The translations under genes and the position numbers were made by a program. Positions 47,981 through 57,593 of a stretch of 64,000 nt of DNA are shown here, piece after piece; the first letter of the stretch is position 1, and the number at the start of each line of letters is the position of its first letter. This stretch comes from Flavobacteriales bacterium (GTDB taxonomy: Bacteria > Bacteroidota > Bacteroidia > Flavobacteriales_D > Sanyastnellaceae): NCBI GenBank assembly GCA_947466425.1, contig CANIBZ010000002.1:58840-122839 (forward strand). The letters run 5' to 3'. The notes below the pieces were generated by a model, which made no database searches, had not been told where the DNA came from, and saw nothing but the letters and a program-made list of their open reading frames with translations.

Positions 47981-50545
47981 TTAAAACGAAAGCGTCATGC
48001 GAAGATTAATTCTTCGTCCGGTTAAGTAGGTCGGAATACCGTATTGTCTGCCATTCACATCTTCAATCCATTGATGATTAATTATGTTGTTCACGCCCAT
48101 GAGGTTGAAGATTTCTAGGGCAATGCTACCCGAATCAAAGAACTTGTTTTTGTGCTTAACGAACATATCTCGAGATAAACCTAAATCTGCTCGTAAGTAT
48201 GCACGAGTGCGGAAGATGTCGTTGTATCGCTGCTGATCCGGAATTCCGTATGGAAGACCCGTAGCGAAGTAAAAATTCAACATAACCTTATACTCTTCGT
48301 GATTTGGCATTTTGTCGAGGAAGAGGAGGGAGACACTTACGCGTTGATCGGTTGGACGAGGCACATATCCGGGATACTGCGTAATGGAATCAACAGCGAC
48401 ATTGTTCAAGGTATATCCGTTGTAAATCGTATCACCGTCGCTGTTCAAATATATGTTGTAAGAATCGTTTTTAATGTCCTCCATGGTCTTCAGATAAGAT
48501 ATACGGAACCACGACTGCACGCCTTTAATGAAGTCGCCATTTATCATGACGTCTGTTCCGTAAGCGTAACCTTTCGCGCTGTTCACTGCGAAGTAACGCT
48601 GACGAACATTCTCCAATTCGTATGGAATAATGTTGTCCATCTTTTTGAAGTACAATTCAGTTACCAACTTAAACGGACGTCCCCATGAATTGAAAACATA
48701 GTCAGCACCAAGCACATAGTGTATGCTTTTCTGCGCGCGAATATTCGGATTCACCTGCCCATCGAACCCACGCATTTCACGGTAGAAGGGCGGTTGATAA
48801 TAATATCCAGCGGCGCCACGAATGATAATGTCTTTTCTTAATGAATCCAATTTCCCATTTTCATTCAATCGCTGCTTAATCCAAGTTGGATTGTAGGCAA
48901 TGTTCACTCTTGGACTAATTACCGTCTGATCATTGAAAGTCCAATGATTGGCGCGAAGACCTGCGGTAGCAGTAAACGTTGCTCCGTTTTTCAAAGCATG
49001 TCTCCACGTGTCTTGAACGAAGGCATTCACGCGATTGCTGGTAATCTGGTTGTTCGCTTTCACACGATCTTGAATGGGAATGATTTGATTTCCCTGCGCA
49101 TTCGGGTTGGTATAGCCAATGGAATCTCGTGGATGCTGAGTGGCATAGCCCGAAGAGTCAATTAATGTCCACTCGCTAAGGACATCATTGATGTGTTCAA
49201 TGTTTGCATCCATTCCCCATTCCAAGAGATGGTGCTGCTTCACGTAGTCTACAAATCCTTTGTGAGCAACCTGGTACACTTGCGCATTCAAGTTGTTTCT
49301 AGCGTGATCTAGGAAAGCGCCAACTCCTCGATTGGTCAATACGCTTCCGAATTTGTCTGAACCAAGATCGCGATCTAACTCATCTAAACGATAAGCTCCT
49401 AACACGTCGAACTTCTCACTTTCAATGGTGTTGAACGCGCTAAACGTTAGTCGTAATTGCGAATGTTCATTCGGATTGTATCGAGTTGAAAACGCTCCGA
49501 AATAAGTGTCGTACTTCGAAATTTCTTGTCCTTCAAAATAAACAGTCAAACGCAAAGCTTCATTAATGCTTCCCACATCGGTTTGTCTCGTTTGTGGAAT
49601 GAAGTTGTAGCGGTTGCTGGAATAGTTTCCCAAAAAACTGAATTCCCAAGGACCGTATTTGGTCTTGGGTCGGTAGGTTAAATAGGTTTGAAAGTCATTG
49701 AAGCGCGGTTTGTAATCACCAGAGACATCTAATGAATTCAAAACGTACGAATAATTTTTATATCGAAATCCAGAATTATGGGTGAAGGTCCCTTTCTTAT
49801 TGCAACCCCCTAATTGCAGTTGTGTTCCCAATAGTCCTGCCTGAAAACTACCACCTAGACTATCTGGACGTGCATATTGAATGTCCAACACAGAGGACAT
49901 CTTATCGCCATACTTCGCTTGGAATCCACCGGCAGAGAAGTTTATAGAACTGACCATATCTGGATTCGGAAAACTCATTCCTTCTTGTTGTCCGCTTCGA
50001 ACCAAAAAAGGACGATAAACCTGAATGTCGTTCACATAAATCAAATTCTCGTCGAAACTTCCACCGCGAACGCTATAGCTCGAGCTCAATTCCGAAGGCA
50101 TGTTCACCGCGGCTTGAATGAGGTATCCTTCAATACCCTGATTCATAACAGGAAGTTTGGTTGGAAGTTTCAATTCAAGTTCACGAAAACCACCTTCGCG
50201 TTTTCCTTTATCAAAGATTTCGAAAGTTGTAGTAGTTAGTGAGTTGTCTAGCAACACTTCAACTTCTTTTACATCACCATTAACAAGGTAGAATACATTT
50301 TGAACAGGATCATCGCCCAGTCCTTTAAACAAAATAGTTAGCGTGGTTTCAGATTTGAGTTGCAATGAAAAATTTCCACGAATGTCTGAAGAAGTGCCAA
50401 CAGATGGAAATTCCTTACAAGTAATTATTACCCCAGGAACGGTTTCTCCGCTGCTGTTTTTTATAATACCCTTTAAAGTTGCAGATTGCCCAATGGCTAT
50501 GGAAGAGGCGAATGAAAGAAATAAAAAGAAAATAACTTTCCGCAT
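47981..50545 (-). CDS. TonB-dependent receptor with carboxypeptidase-regulatory-like domain
   Basis: 854 residues, signal peptide 1-19 (ending AIGQ). An N-terminal CarboxypepD_reg-like domain (ATLKGIIKNSSGETVPGVII, then FSLQLKSE) precedes the plug (NMPSELSSSYSVRGGSFDENLIYVND, INFSAGGFQAKYGDKMSSVLD) and a beta-barrel ending RRINLRMTLSF with a terminal Phe. It has no SusD partner, so import of a small ligand rather than a glycan is likelier. The gene upstream (50551-51174) is 5 bp away and also carries a regulatory-like domain. Confidence 0.88.
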   Translation of the reverse strand: MRKVIFFLFLSFASSIAIGQSATLKGIIKNSSGETVPGVIITCKEFPSVGTSSDIRGNFSLQLKSETTLTILFKGLGDDPVQNVFYLVNGDVKEVEVLLDNSLTTTTFEIFDKGKREGGFRELELKLPTKLPVMNQGIEGYLIQAAVNMPSELSSSYSVRGGSFDENLIYVNDIQVYRPFLVRSGQQEGMSFPNPDMVSSINFSAGGFQAKYGDKMSSVLDIQYARPDSLGGSFQAGLLGTQLQLGGCNKKGTFTHNSGFRYKNYSYVLNSLDVSGDYKPRFNDFQTYLTYRPKTKYGPWEFSFLGNYSSNRYNFIPQTRQTDVGSINEALRLTVYFEGQEISKYDTYFGAFSTRYNPNEHSQLRLTFSAFNTIESEKFDVLGAYRLDELDRDLGSDKFGSVLTNRGVGAFLDHARNNLNAQVYQVAHKGFVDYVKQHHLLEWGMDANIEHINDVLSEWTLIDSSGYATQHPRDSIGYTNPNAQGNQIIPIQDRVKANNQITSNRVNAFVQDTWRHALKNGATFTATAGLRANHWTFNDQTVISPRVNIAYNPTWIKQRLNENGKLDSLRKDIIIRGAAGYYYQPPFYREMRGFDGQVNPNIRAQKSIHYVLGADYVFNSWGRPFKLVTELYFKKMDNIIPYELENVRQRYFAVNSAKGYAYGTDVMINGDFIKGVQSWFRISYLKTMEDIKNDSYNIYLNSDGDTIYNGYTLNNVAVDSITQYPGYVPRPTDQRVSVSLLFLDKMPNHEEYKVMLNFYFATGLPYGIPDQQRYNDIFRTRAYLRADLGLSRDMFVKHKNKFFDSGSIALEIFNLMGVNNIINHQWIEDVNGRQYGIPTYLTGRRINLRMTLSF

Positions 50546-50550
50546 GCCTG

Positions 50551-51174
50551 TTACTGTTGCGAGTCTAATTCACCACTTTTCAACGAACGCATAAAATTAC
50601 CCCAAGCGTCTTTGCTCAATAAATTTCCACCCGAATAAAATCCGTTGGTATATCTATTTTGAATTTGCGATGAAGCCGAACGATAAGATTGGGCGCTGAA
50701 GTCGACCATTCCGTCGTAATTCACAATGTCATTTCCTTCACGGTGAAATGAAACATATTCGTCACCGGGCAAATCGAGTGAAAGTATCTCGGCTCTCAAT
50801 CGGTTTTTAGAAGGATAGGGAAGAATATAAGCTGTTGGAAGCATATAACTTTCCATATTCATAACTTGAACCATAGACAATTGACTCTCCTTTGTATCCG
50901 TTGGAATAACGAAATAAGAATCTCTTAATCCAGTGCAAGTAAAAAAAAGCGTGTCGCCGACCATTACAGGCAAAGTGAAATAACCGTCGCGACCAGAATA
51001 AGTACCTCTTCGGTCTTTAGCGCGATAAATGGCTACATATCCTGCTGGAAAAAGAGAATCGCTAATTAATACAACGCCGGAAACTTGCACTACCTTAGGA
51101 GGAAGCTGTGCTTTCGCGGAACCAAGTCCCAAGACAAGCACGGTAATTATTACCAGCAAAAGTTTTCCTTTCAT
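50551..51174 (-). CDS. Carboxypeptidase-regulatory-like secreted protein
   Basis: 207 residues, signal peptide 1-22 (ending AKAQ). Residues ~28-95 are a CarboxypepD_reg-like beta sandwich (VVQVSGVVLISDSLFPAGYVAIY, GTYSGRDGYFTLPVMVGDTL), the rest is unassigned. Sits in an operon with the TonB receptor. TATCTTTG (51180-51187) ends 5 nt before the ATG. Confidence 0.78.
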   Translation of the reverse strand: MKGKLLLVIITVLVLGLGSAKAQLPPKVVQVSGVVLISDSLFPAGYVAIYRAKDRRGTYSGRDGYFTLPVMVGDTLFFTCTGLRDSYFVIPTDTKESQLSMVQVMNMESYMLPTAYILPYPSKNRLRAEILSLDLPGDEYVSFHREGNDIVNYDGMVDFSAQSYRSASSQIQNRYTNGFYSGGNLLSKDAWGNFMRSLKSGELDSQQ

Positions 51175-51179
51175 TGCAA

Positions 51180-51187
51180 CAAAGATA
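51180..51187 (-). promoter_or_regulatory. Promoter -7 element adjoining the start codon at 51174
   Basis: Minus-strand TATCTTTG, exact TAnnTTTG, 5 nt before the ATG. Confidence 0.5.
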
Positions 51188-51272
51188 GTCAGTTGTATTT
51201 CGACAATCCGAACTCTTATAAAAGAAAATTATTGCCCAACGGCTTTCAAGTCTTTACTTTGCAATCTAAATT

Positions 51273-52634
51273 ATGAGCACACCCATTGGAATACCGAAAG
51301 GAACACGTGATTTTGCGCCAGATGTTATGCGCAAAAGAAACTATTTGTTTGGCGTAATACGCACCGCATTTGAGAAGTACGGCTTCCAACCGTTGGAAAC
51401 ACCTTCCATGGAAAATCTTTCCACCTTAACTGGAAAATACGGAGAGGAGGGCGATCAGCTTATTTTCAAAATTTTGAACAACGGCGATTTCTTGAAAGAT
51501 GTCGCCTCAGATAAGCTTTCAGATTCACGCAAGTTGTCTTTTGAAATTTGTGATCGTGCTTTGCGCTATGACCTGACTGTTCCATTCGCGCGCTTCGTGG
51601 CTATGAACAGAAATACTGTTGTTCTGCCTTTTCGAAGATATCAGATTCAGCCGGTATGGCGCGCAGATCGTCCGCAACGTGGACGCTTCAGAGAGTTCTT
51701 TCAGTGCGATGCAGATGTTGTTGGCACAGATAGTTTATGGGTGGAAGTTGAACTGGTTCAACTCTTCGACGAAGTGCTTTCAAATTTGAACCTTCCTGGA
51801 TTTTCAATTGTCATGAACAACCGTAAGATTTTAGCTGGAATAGCTGAAGCGACGGGTGTGGCCGATAAGTTTATGGGATTGACTGTTGTTCTGGACAAGT
51901 GGGATAAGATTGGTGAAGAGGCGGTTCAAAAGGAACTAAATGAAATGGGAATTCCCGATGAGACCTTTCAAACCTTCAAATCGTTGAACGCACTTTCGGA
52001 CTTCAACGATAAAATGAATTTCTTGAAATCGGTTTTAGGAAATTCTGAAACAGGATTAAAAGGAATTGAAGAGTTAACCTTTGTGTGGAATGAAGTTCAG
52101 AAGTGTGGAATGGATAAGGGTGAACTTGTATTCGATGTTTCGTTAGCTCGTGGATTGAATTACTATACCGGAGCCATTTTCGAAGTGAAGGCGAAAGGTA
52201 TTCAAATGGGAAGTATTTGCGGAGGTGGACGATACGATGATTTAACTGGAATATTCGGTTGGAAGGGCGTTTCAGGTGTTGGAATCTCCTTTGGAGCCGA
52301 TCGCATTTTTGAAGTCCTTTCAGAGTTGAACTTGTTTCCAGAATCTGCAACCTCTGGAACGAAAGTGCTTTTGGTTCAATTCGGTGGTGAAACCACATCG
52401 GCTGCTTTTCATTTGCTGAAGCAAATACGCAACGCAGGAATCTCTTGCGAGATGTATCCGGAAGAAGCGAAGTTGAAGAAGCAGTTCAAATATGCCGACG
52501 ATAATAAAATTCCTTTTGTGGTTGTTGTTGGTGAAGATGAAGTGAAGTCGGGTCTATGGCAAATGCGTAACATGACTACCGGCGATCAACAGGCGTTTAC
52601 GACTGATCAGCTGATTGGATCTTTGTCTTCGTGA
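51273..52634 (+). CDS. hisS: Histidyl-tRNA synthetase
   Basis: 453 residues, class II aaRS. Start GIPKGTRDFAPDVMRKRNY; motif 2 FRRYQIQPVWRADRPQRGRFREF; His-specific motifs LARGLNYYTGAIFEV and GGGRYDDLTGIFG; motif 3 GVGISFGADRI; C-terminal anticodon domain (VLLVQFGGETTSAA). Its last 28 bases overlap the 3' end of the convergent CDF gene. Confidence 0.97.
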   Translation: MSTPIGIPKGTRDFAPDVMRKRNYLFGVIRTAFEKYGFQPLETPSMENLSTLTGKYGEEGDQLIFKILNNGDFLKDVASDKLSDSRKLSFEICDRALRYDLTVPFARFVAMNRNTVVLPFRRYQIQPVWRADRPQRGRFREFFQCDADVVGTDSLWVEVELVQLFDEVLSNLNLPGFSIVMNNRKILAGIAEATGVADKFMGLTVVLDKWDKIGEEAVQKELNEMGIPDETFQTFKSLNALSDFNDKMNFLKSVLGNSETGLKGIEELTFVWNEVQKCGMDKGELVFDVSLARGLNYYTGAIFEVKAKGIQMGSICGGGRYDDLTGIFGWKGVSGVGISFGADRIFEVLSELNLFPESATSGTKVLLVQFGGETTSAAFHLLKQIRNAGISCEMYPEEAKLKKQFKYADDNKIPFVVVVGEDEVKSGLWQMRNMTTGDQQAFTTDQLIGSLSS

Positions 52635-53506
52635 GGTTCAATGTGCGTGAGCACATCATAGACTTGTGGAAACTTTTCTTTGATCTTGTCAACCACCACG
52701 TGAGCAATGTCGTGTCCTTCATAAACACTTTGGTTTCCGTCTAGACCAATGTGAATGTCTACGAACCATTCGAACCCCATCTTCCTTACAAAGCAGGCAT
52801 TTATTTTAATGACACCTTCAACATGCATTGCCGTATTTCGAATTTCATTTACAATTTCTTCTGGCTGCGCCTCGTCCATTAATTCAGAGATAGCTGTTTT
52901 CCCAACTTTAAACGACTGTTGTAAAATGAAGTAAGCCGCAAGAAGAGAAGCCCAATCATCTGCTGCTGCATAGCCTTCTCCAGCTAACAACGAAACAACA
53001 ATTCCAGCAAGAGCAGCCAAAGAAGTTATTGAGTCGGTGCGTTGGTGGGAAGCTTCAGCAGAAAGCGCATTGCTCTTGAATTTTTTCGCATTCATCTTCA
53101 TGAAGCGGTATAAAATTTCTTTGGTTATTAGAACGAGCACCAGAACAATTATGGTCCATGAATGCGGAGATTCATGCGGAGTCATAATGTGCTGAATGGC
53201 TTCGTAAACAATGAAACAAGCCACACTTAACATAAGCACCGCAACGAACATAGCAGAGAGAGGTTCGGCCTTTCCGTGTCCGTACGGATGATTTTTATCA
53301 GGAGGAAGCGCTGCGGTCCTTAATCCCAGCCAAACTAAGAAAGAAGAAGCGAAATCGACCCAACTTTCTGCAGCATCTGCAATTAATGCGAAGCTATTTC
53401 CGAAAATACCCGCAGCGAATTTCACTACAGATAAAATGAAATTCACTACAATACTGTAGCGAATGGCTCTCTGCGCTTGTGTTGCGAGTTGACTGCTGTG
53501 ATTCAT
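52607..53506 (-). CDS. Cation diffusion facilitator transporter
   Basis: 299 residues from ATG 53506; an in-frame start 54 nt upstream would cross the next gene's promoter. Six membrane helices; metal-site motifs SFALIADAAESWVDF and the HPYGHGKAEPLSAMF loop are intact, and the cytoplasmic C-terminal domain (EIRNTAMHVEGVIKINACFVRKMG) is present. Exports Zn, Fe, Co or similar divalent metal in exchange for protons. TATCTTCG ends 7 nt before the ATG. Overlaps hisS by 28 bp tail to tail. Confidence 0.92.
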   Translation of the reverse strand: MNHSSQLATQAQRAIRYSIVVNFILSVVKFAAGIFGNSFALIADAAESWVDFASSFLVWLGLRTAALPPDKNHPYGHGKAEPLSAMFVAVLMLSVACFIVYEAIQHIMTPHESPHSWTIIVLVLVLITKEILYRFMKMNAKKFKSNALSAEASHQRTDSITSLAALAGIVVSLLAGEGYAAADDWASLLAAYFILQQSFKVGKTAISELMDEAQPEEIVNEIRNTAMHVEGVIKINACFVRKMGFEWFVDIHIGLDGNQSVYEGHDIAHVVVDKIKEKFPQVYDVLTHIEPHEDKDPIS

Positions 53507-53533
53507 GGGGGAGCGAAGATAATCTTCATTTGT

Positions 53534-53541
53534 TATATTTG
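53534..53541 (+). promoter_or_regulatory. Promoter -7 element adjoining the capA-like start codon
   Basis: TATATTTG, exact match, 4 nt before ATG 53546. If transcription starts past that ATG, the ATG at 53564 (MLKTGG...) would be the real start. Confidence 0.45.
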
Positions 53542-53545
53542 TTGA

Positions 53546-54715
53546 ATGAAAACAACTCACCCCATGCTTAAAACAGGCGGAATTTCATTGTTTCTTTTAT
53601 TGTCTTTTTTTTACGGAATATATTCTTCAGGGGAAAAACATCTTGAAGCAGAGCATACAAAATCTGTATTTGTAACTGAAGACACAACATCAAAAGACAT
53701 CACTCTTTTTTTTGTTGGAGATATGATGGGTCACGAACCCATGATTAATGCAGCATACAACAGCGAGAAGGGCGGATATGAATACGCGCATTGGTTTCAA
53801 TACATACAAGAAAACGTTCATTCGTATGATTATGCTTGTGCTAATTTAGAAGTGACATTAGCAGGTAAACCCTTTTCCGGATACCCACAATTTTCTTCTC
53901 CAGATGCTTACGCTAAAGGAATACAAGATGCTGGATTTAACATTTTTGTTACAGCAAATAATCACTCGCAAGATCGCGGGAAGAAAGGAGTAGAGCGCAC
54001 GATTGCGGTATTGGATTCCATGAAAATCATTCACACGGGTACTTTTGTAGATACGCTAACTCGAGATAAGAATTACCCACTCATTCAAGAAGTGAAAGGA
54101 GTGAAGATTGCCTTGTTGAATTGCACCTACGGCACGAACGGACTGGTGGTTCAACATCCGAATGTGGTGAATATGATTGATACGGCCGAGATTAGAAAGG
54201 ACTTGAAAACAGCAAAAGACAGAGGGGCTCAATTTATAGTTATGAATATTCATTGGGGTTCTGAATACCAAAGAAAGCAGAATTCAGAACAAGATAAAAT
54301 AGCACAGTGGTTGGCAGACGCTGGAGCAGACGCAATCATTGGTATGCATCCGCATGTGGTTGAACCCATGGAAATTCTTCATCCGAAGAATAACCCGAAT
54401 AAAAATGTTCCTGTAGCATACAGCTTAGGAAATTTTATAAGCAATCAACGAGAGCGTTATAAAGATGGGGGAATTGGAGTTGTTCTTCATATTAAAGTCA
54501 AGAATAACGTCGTTAGTTGGAATTCGTGGGGATACATTCCTTTCTGGTGCAGGTTGGGTGGAAGTCCACGTGGATATTATTCTGTCCCGGTGTCAGATTG
54601 GGAAAATCATCCTGAGAGATACAATTTGAATGCAGATGAAAAATCGAAAATTTCAACATTTGCCGACGATACACGAAAACTTCTTTTGCAGTCGCAAGAA
54701 ATTAGGATGAAGTAG
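53546..54715 (+). CDS. CapA-family (poly-gamma-glutamate synthesis/PGA_cap) protein
   Basis: 389 residues with a signal anchor (about 9-27). Metallophosphatase-like motifs of the CapA family: FFVGDMMGHEPM, ANLEVTLAG, TANNHSQDRG, NIHWGSEYQ, GMHPHVVEP and YSLGNFISNQ. CapA helps export or anchor poly-gamma-glutamate in Bacillus; in Bacteroidota the substrate is unknown and CapB/C are absent here. Start is ATG 53546 or 53564. Confidence 0.88.
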   Translation: MKTTHPMLKTGGISLFLLLSFFYGIYSSGEKHLEAEHTKSVFVTEDTTSKDITLFFVGDMMGHEPMINAAYNSEKGGYEYAHWFQYIQENVHSYDYACANLEVTLAGKPFSGYPQFSSPDAYAKGIQDAGFNIFVTANNHSQDRGKKGVERTIAVLDSMKIIHTGTFVDTLTRDKNYPLIQEVKGVKIALLNCTYGTNGLVVQHPNVVNMIDTAEIRKDLKTAKDRGAQFIVMNIHWGSEYQRKQNSEQDKIAQWLADAGADAIIGMHPHVVEPMEILHPKNNPNKNVPVAYSLGNFISNQRERYKDGGIGVVLHIKVKNNVVSWNSWGYIPFWCRLGGSPRGYYSVPVSDWENHPERYNLNADEKSKISTFADDTRKLLLQSQEIRMK

Positions 54716-54730
54716 GGGTGAAATTAGTTT

Positions 54731-54760
54731 TTGCTCTAAAGACAAAAACACCTATTTTTG
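54731..54760 (+). promoter_or_regulatory. Promoter of the pyrophosphatase-FKBP gene
   Basis: TTG (54731-54733), 19-nt spacer, TATTTTTG (54753-54760): full Bacteroidota promoter, 27 nt before the ATG. Confidence 0.72.
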
Positions 54761-54787
54761 CACCCGTTTAACAGTAAAAAATAAATT

Positions 54788-57544
54788 ATGGGAAACTTAC
54801 CATGGGGCGATATCGTGCTCTATTCAATTCCGGCGTTAGGTCTGCTTGGAATTTTGTTCATGGCTATTAAGTCGGCTTGGGTAACCAAGCAAGATGCTGG
54901 AGATGAGAACATGCAAGAGCTTGCAGGTTACATTGCAAAGGGTGCTATGGCATTCTTAAAAGCAGAGTGGAAAGTGTTGGCTTACTTCGTGGTTATTGCA
55001 GGTGCGCTATTGGCGTGGTCTGGAACCCTTGTTGAGACTTCATCTCCTGTTATTGCTATTTCGTTCATTTTTGGAGCTGTCCTTTCTGCATTGGCAGGAT
55101 ACATAGGAATGAACATCGCTACAAAAGCAAACGTTCGTACAACTCAAGCTGCACGCACAAGTTTATCTCAAGCGTTGAAAGTTAGTTTCACCGGAGGATC
55201 TGTAATGGGTCTTGGTGTTGCTGGTTTGGCTGTAATAGGGTTGGGTTCATTGTTCATTTTGTTATACACCATCTACGTTAAGTCTGTAGGTGCAAGTGTA
55301 AACGGAGTGGAAATGGAAAAAGCATTGGAGGTTCTTGCGGGATTCTCTTTGGGTGCTGAATCGATTGCATTGTTCGCACGTGTTGGTGGAGGTATTTATA
55401 CCAAAGCTGCTGACGTTGGAGCTGACTTGGTTGGAAAGGTTGAAGCAGGTATCCCTGAGGATGACGTGCGTAACCCTGCAACCATTGCAGATAACGTGGG
55501 TGATAACGTAGGTGACGTTGCGGGTATGGGTGCTGACTTGTTCGGTTCTTATGTTGCAACCATCTTAGCAACAATGGTTTTGGGAAGAGAGTTGATTTCG
55601 AAAGATGATTTCGGCGGAATTGCTCCAATCTTATTGCCGATGTTGATCGCTGGATTAGGAATTGTTTTCTCAATCATAGGTATGCTATTCGTTCGTGTGA
55701 AAGACGAAATGGGCAACGTACAAAACGCATTGAACTTAGGTAACTGGTCAAGTATTATTCTTACAGCTATCGCTTCTTTTGTGATTGTTAATTGGATGTT
55801 GCCAGAGACGATGACATGGACAGATTCTGCACGTGGCGTTGTGGTAACGAAAATGGGAGTGTTCTGGGCAATCATGGTAGGTTTGGTAGTTGGCGCTTTA
55901 ATGAGCATCATTACCGAGTATTACACTGCAATGGGCAAGCGTCCTGTTATGTCTATCATTAAGCAATCTGCAACTGGACACGCAACAAACATCATTGGTG
56001 GTTTGTCTGTAGGTATGGAATCTACTGTTCTTCCAATCTTAGTATTGGCTGCTGGTATTTATGGTTCTTATGAGTTTGCAGGATTATACGGTGTGGCTAT
56101 TGCAGCTGCAGGTATGATGGCTACAACTGCTATGCAATTGGCAATTGATGCATTCGGTCCAATCGCAGATAACGCGGGTGGTATTGCTGAAATGAGTCAA
56201 CTTCCAGAAGAAGTTCGTCACCGCACAGATAACTTAGATGCCGTAGGTAACACAACTGCAGCAACTGGAAAAGGATTCGCTATTGCATCTGCGGCATTGA
56301 CATCATTGGCGTTGTTCGCAGCGTTCGTTGGGATTGCAGGAATTGATGCGATTGACATTTACAAAGCGCCAGTATTAGCAGGATTGTTTGTAGGTGGAAT
56401 GATTCCATTTATATTCTCTTCGTTGTGTATTGCAGCGGTTGGACGTGCAGCTATGGATATGGTGAACGAAGTTCGTCGTCAGTTCCGCGAGATTCCGGGA
56501 ATCATGGAATACAAAGCGAAGCCTGAATACGAGAAGTGTGTAGCTATTTCTACTGAAGCGTCAATTCGTGAAATGATTGCTCCAGGAGCGATTGCATTGA
56601 TTACTCCAGTTATTGTTGGATTCATTTTCGGTCCAGAAGTATTGGGTGGTTTGTTAGCGGGTGTAACAGTATCGGGTGTATTGATGGGAATGTTCCAATC
56701 GAACGCAGGTGGTGCATGGGACAACGCGAAGAAGTCATTCGAGAAAGGCGTTGAGATTGATGGTGAGATGTTCTACAAGAAGTCTGAACCACACAAAGCT
56801 TCTGTAACTGGAGATACTGTGGGTGATCCTTTCAAAGACACATCAGGTCCTTCAATGAACATCTTAATTAAGTTAATGTCTATCGTTGCATTAGTAATTG
56901 CTCCGCATATTTCTGAGAAGGGACATGCAGGTACAAATCAGTCTGAAGTGGTATTAGCTTCAACTAATGATAGTCTTTCATTTGCATTGGGATTGGCAAT
57001 TGGTGAGAATATGCAGCGCATGGAAATTGATTCATTGATTAACTACAACATTTTCGAAAAGGCTGCTAATGGAGCAGCTGGGATGGAAATGGAAGAAGCG
57101 CAAATGTTCTTAGATAATTATTTTCAGCGTAAAGAAAAGTCGAAATTGGAGCCAATGAAAAAGAAAGAGGCTTTAGTTTTGGATTCTATAAAAAATAATA
57201 CAGCTGGAATTCAAGTTTCTGCTTCTGGACTAATGTATTTGATACTTCAAGATGGTACTGGTGCATACGCAACGGCTACAGATTCTGTTCAAGTAGATTA
57301 CATTGGTAAATTAACGAATGGAAAAGAATTTGATTCATCTGAGCCTGGTAAACCAGCGACCTTTAGTTTGAAATCAATTATACCAGGATTTACAGAAGGT
57401 TTACAAAAGGTTAAAGAAGGAGGAAAGATTCGTTTGTACATCCCTTCGGCATTGGCATATGGAGAGGAGGCACAGGGACCTATTCCTGCATACTCAACTT
57501 TAATCTTTGATATTACATTGGTTAAGGTAGGTGGAAAGAAATAA
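54788..57544 (+). CDS. hppA: Membrane ion-pumping pyrophosphatase fused to an FKBP-type prolyl isomerase
   Basis: 918 residues in one open frame. Residues ~1-715 are a complete membrane pyrophosphatase (16 helices expected) that couples PPi hydrolysis to H+ or Na+ export: [20 protein letters not shown] (~224-243), the second acidic set near [16 protein letters not shown], and [10 protein letters not shown] (~487-496), where Ala instead of Lys points to the K+-dependent class. Residues ~725-815 resemble the helical N-terminal dimer domain of Mip/FklB isomerases ([17 protein letters not shown]), and ~830-918 are an FKBP core ([53 protein letters not shown]). Because both ends of these pumps face outward, the FKBP part should be periplasmic. 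Terminator at 57563-57590. Confidence 0.93.
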   Translation: MGNLPWGDIVLYSIPALGLLGILFMAIKSAWVTKQDAGDENMQELAGYIAKGAMAFLKAEWKVLAYFVVIAGALLAWSGTLVETSSPVIAISFIFGAVLSALAGYIGMNIATKANVRTTQAARTSLSQALKVSFTGGSVMGLGVAGLAVIGLGSLFILLYTIYVKSVGASVNGVEMEKALEVLAGFSLGAESIALFARVGGGIYTKAADVGADLVGKVEAGIPEDDVRNPATIADNVGDNVGDVAGMGADLFGSYVATILATMVLGRELISKDDFGGIAPILLPMLIAGLGIVFSIIGMLFVRVKDEMGNVQNALNLGNWSSIILTAIASFVIVNWMLPETMTWTDSARGVVVTKMGVFWAIMVGLVVGALMSIITEYYTAMGKRPVMSIIKQSATGHATNIIGGLSVGMESTVLPILVLAAGIYGSYEFAGLYGVAIAAAGMMATTAMQLAIDAFGPIADNAGGIAEMSQLPEEVRHRTDNLDAVGNTTAATGKGFAIASAALTSLALFAAFVGIAGIDAIDIYKAPVLAGLFVGGMIPFIFSSLCIAAVGRAAMDMVNEVRRQFREIPGIMEYKAKPEYEKCVAISTEASIREMIAPGAIALITPVIVGFIFGPEVLGGLLAGVTVSGVLMGMFQSNAGGAWDNAKKSFEKGVEIDGEMFYKKSEPHKASVTGDTVGDPFKDTSGPSMNILIKLMSIVALVIAPHISEKGHAGTNQSEVVLASTNDSLSFALGLAIGENMQRMEIDSLINYNIFEKAANGAAGMEMEEAQMFLDNYFQRKEKSKLEPMKKKEALVLDSIKNNTAGIQVSASGLMYLILQDGTGAYATATDSVQVDYIGKLTNGKEFDSSEPGKPATFSLKSIIPGFTEGLQKVKEGGKIRLYIPSALAYGEEAQGPIPAYSTLIFDITLVKVGGKK

Positions 57545-57562
57545 AACTAGTTTTTTCTAATG

Positions 57563-57590
57563 AATGCCTCTTCTTCGGAAGGGGCATTTT
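57563..57590 (+). terminator. Terminator of hppA-FKBP gene
   Basis: AATGCCTCTTC pairs with GAAGGGGCATT (one T-G pair) around TTCG, followed by T-run. Confidence 0.9.
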
Positions 57591-57593
57591 TAT

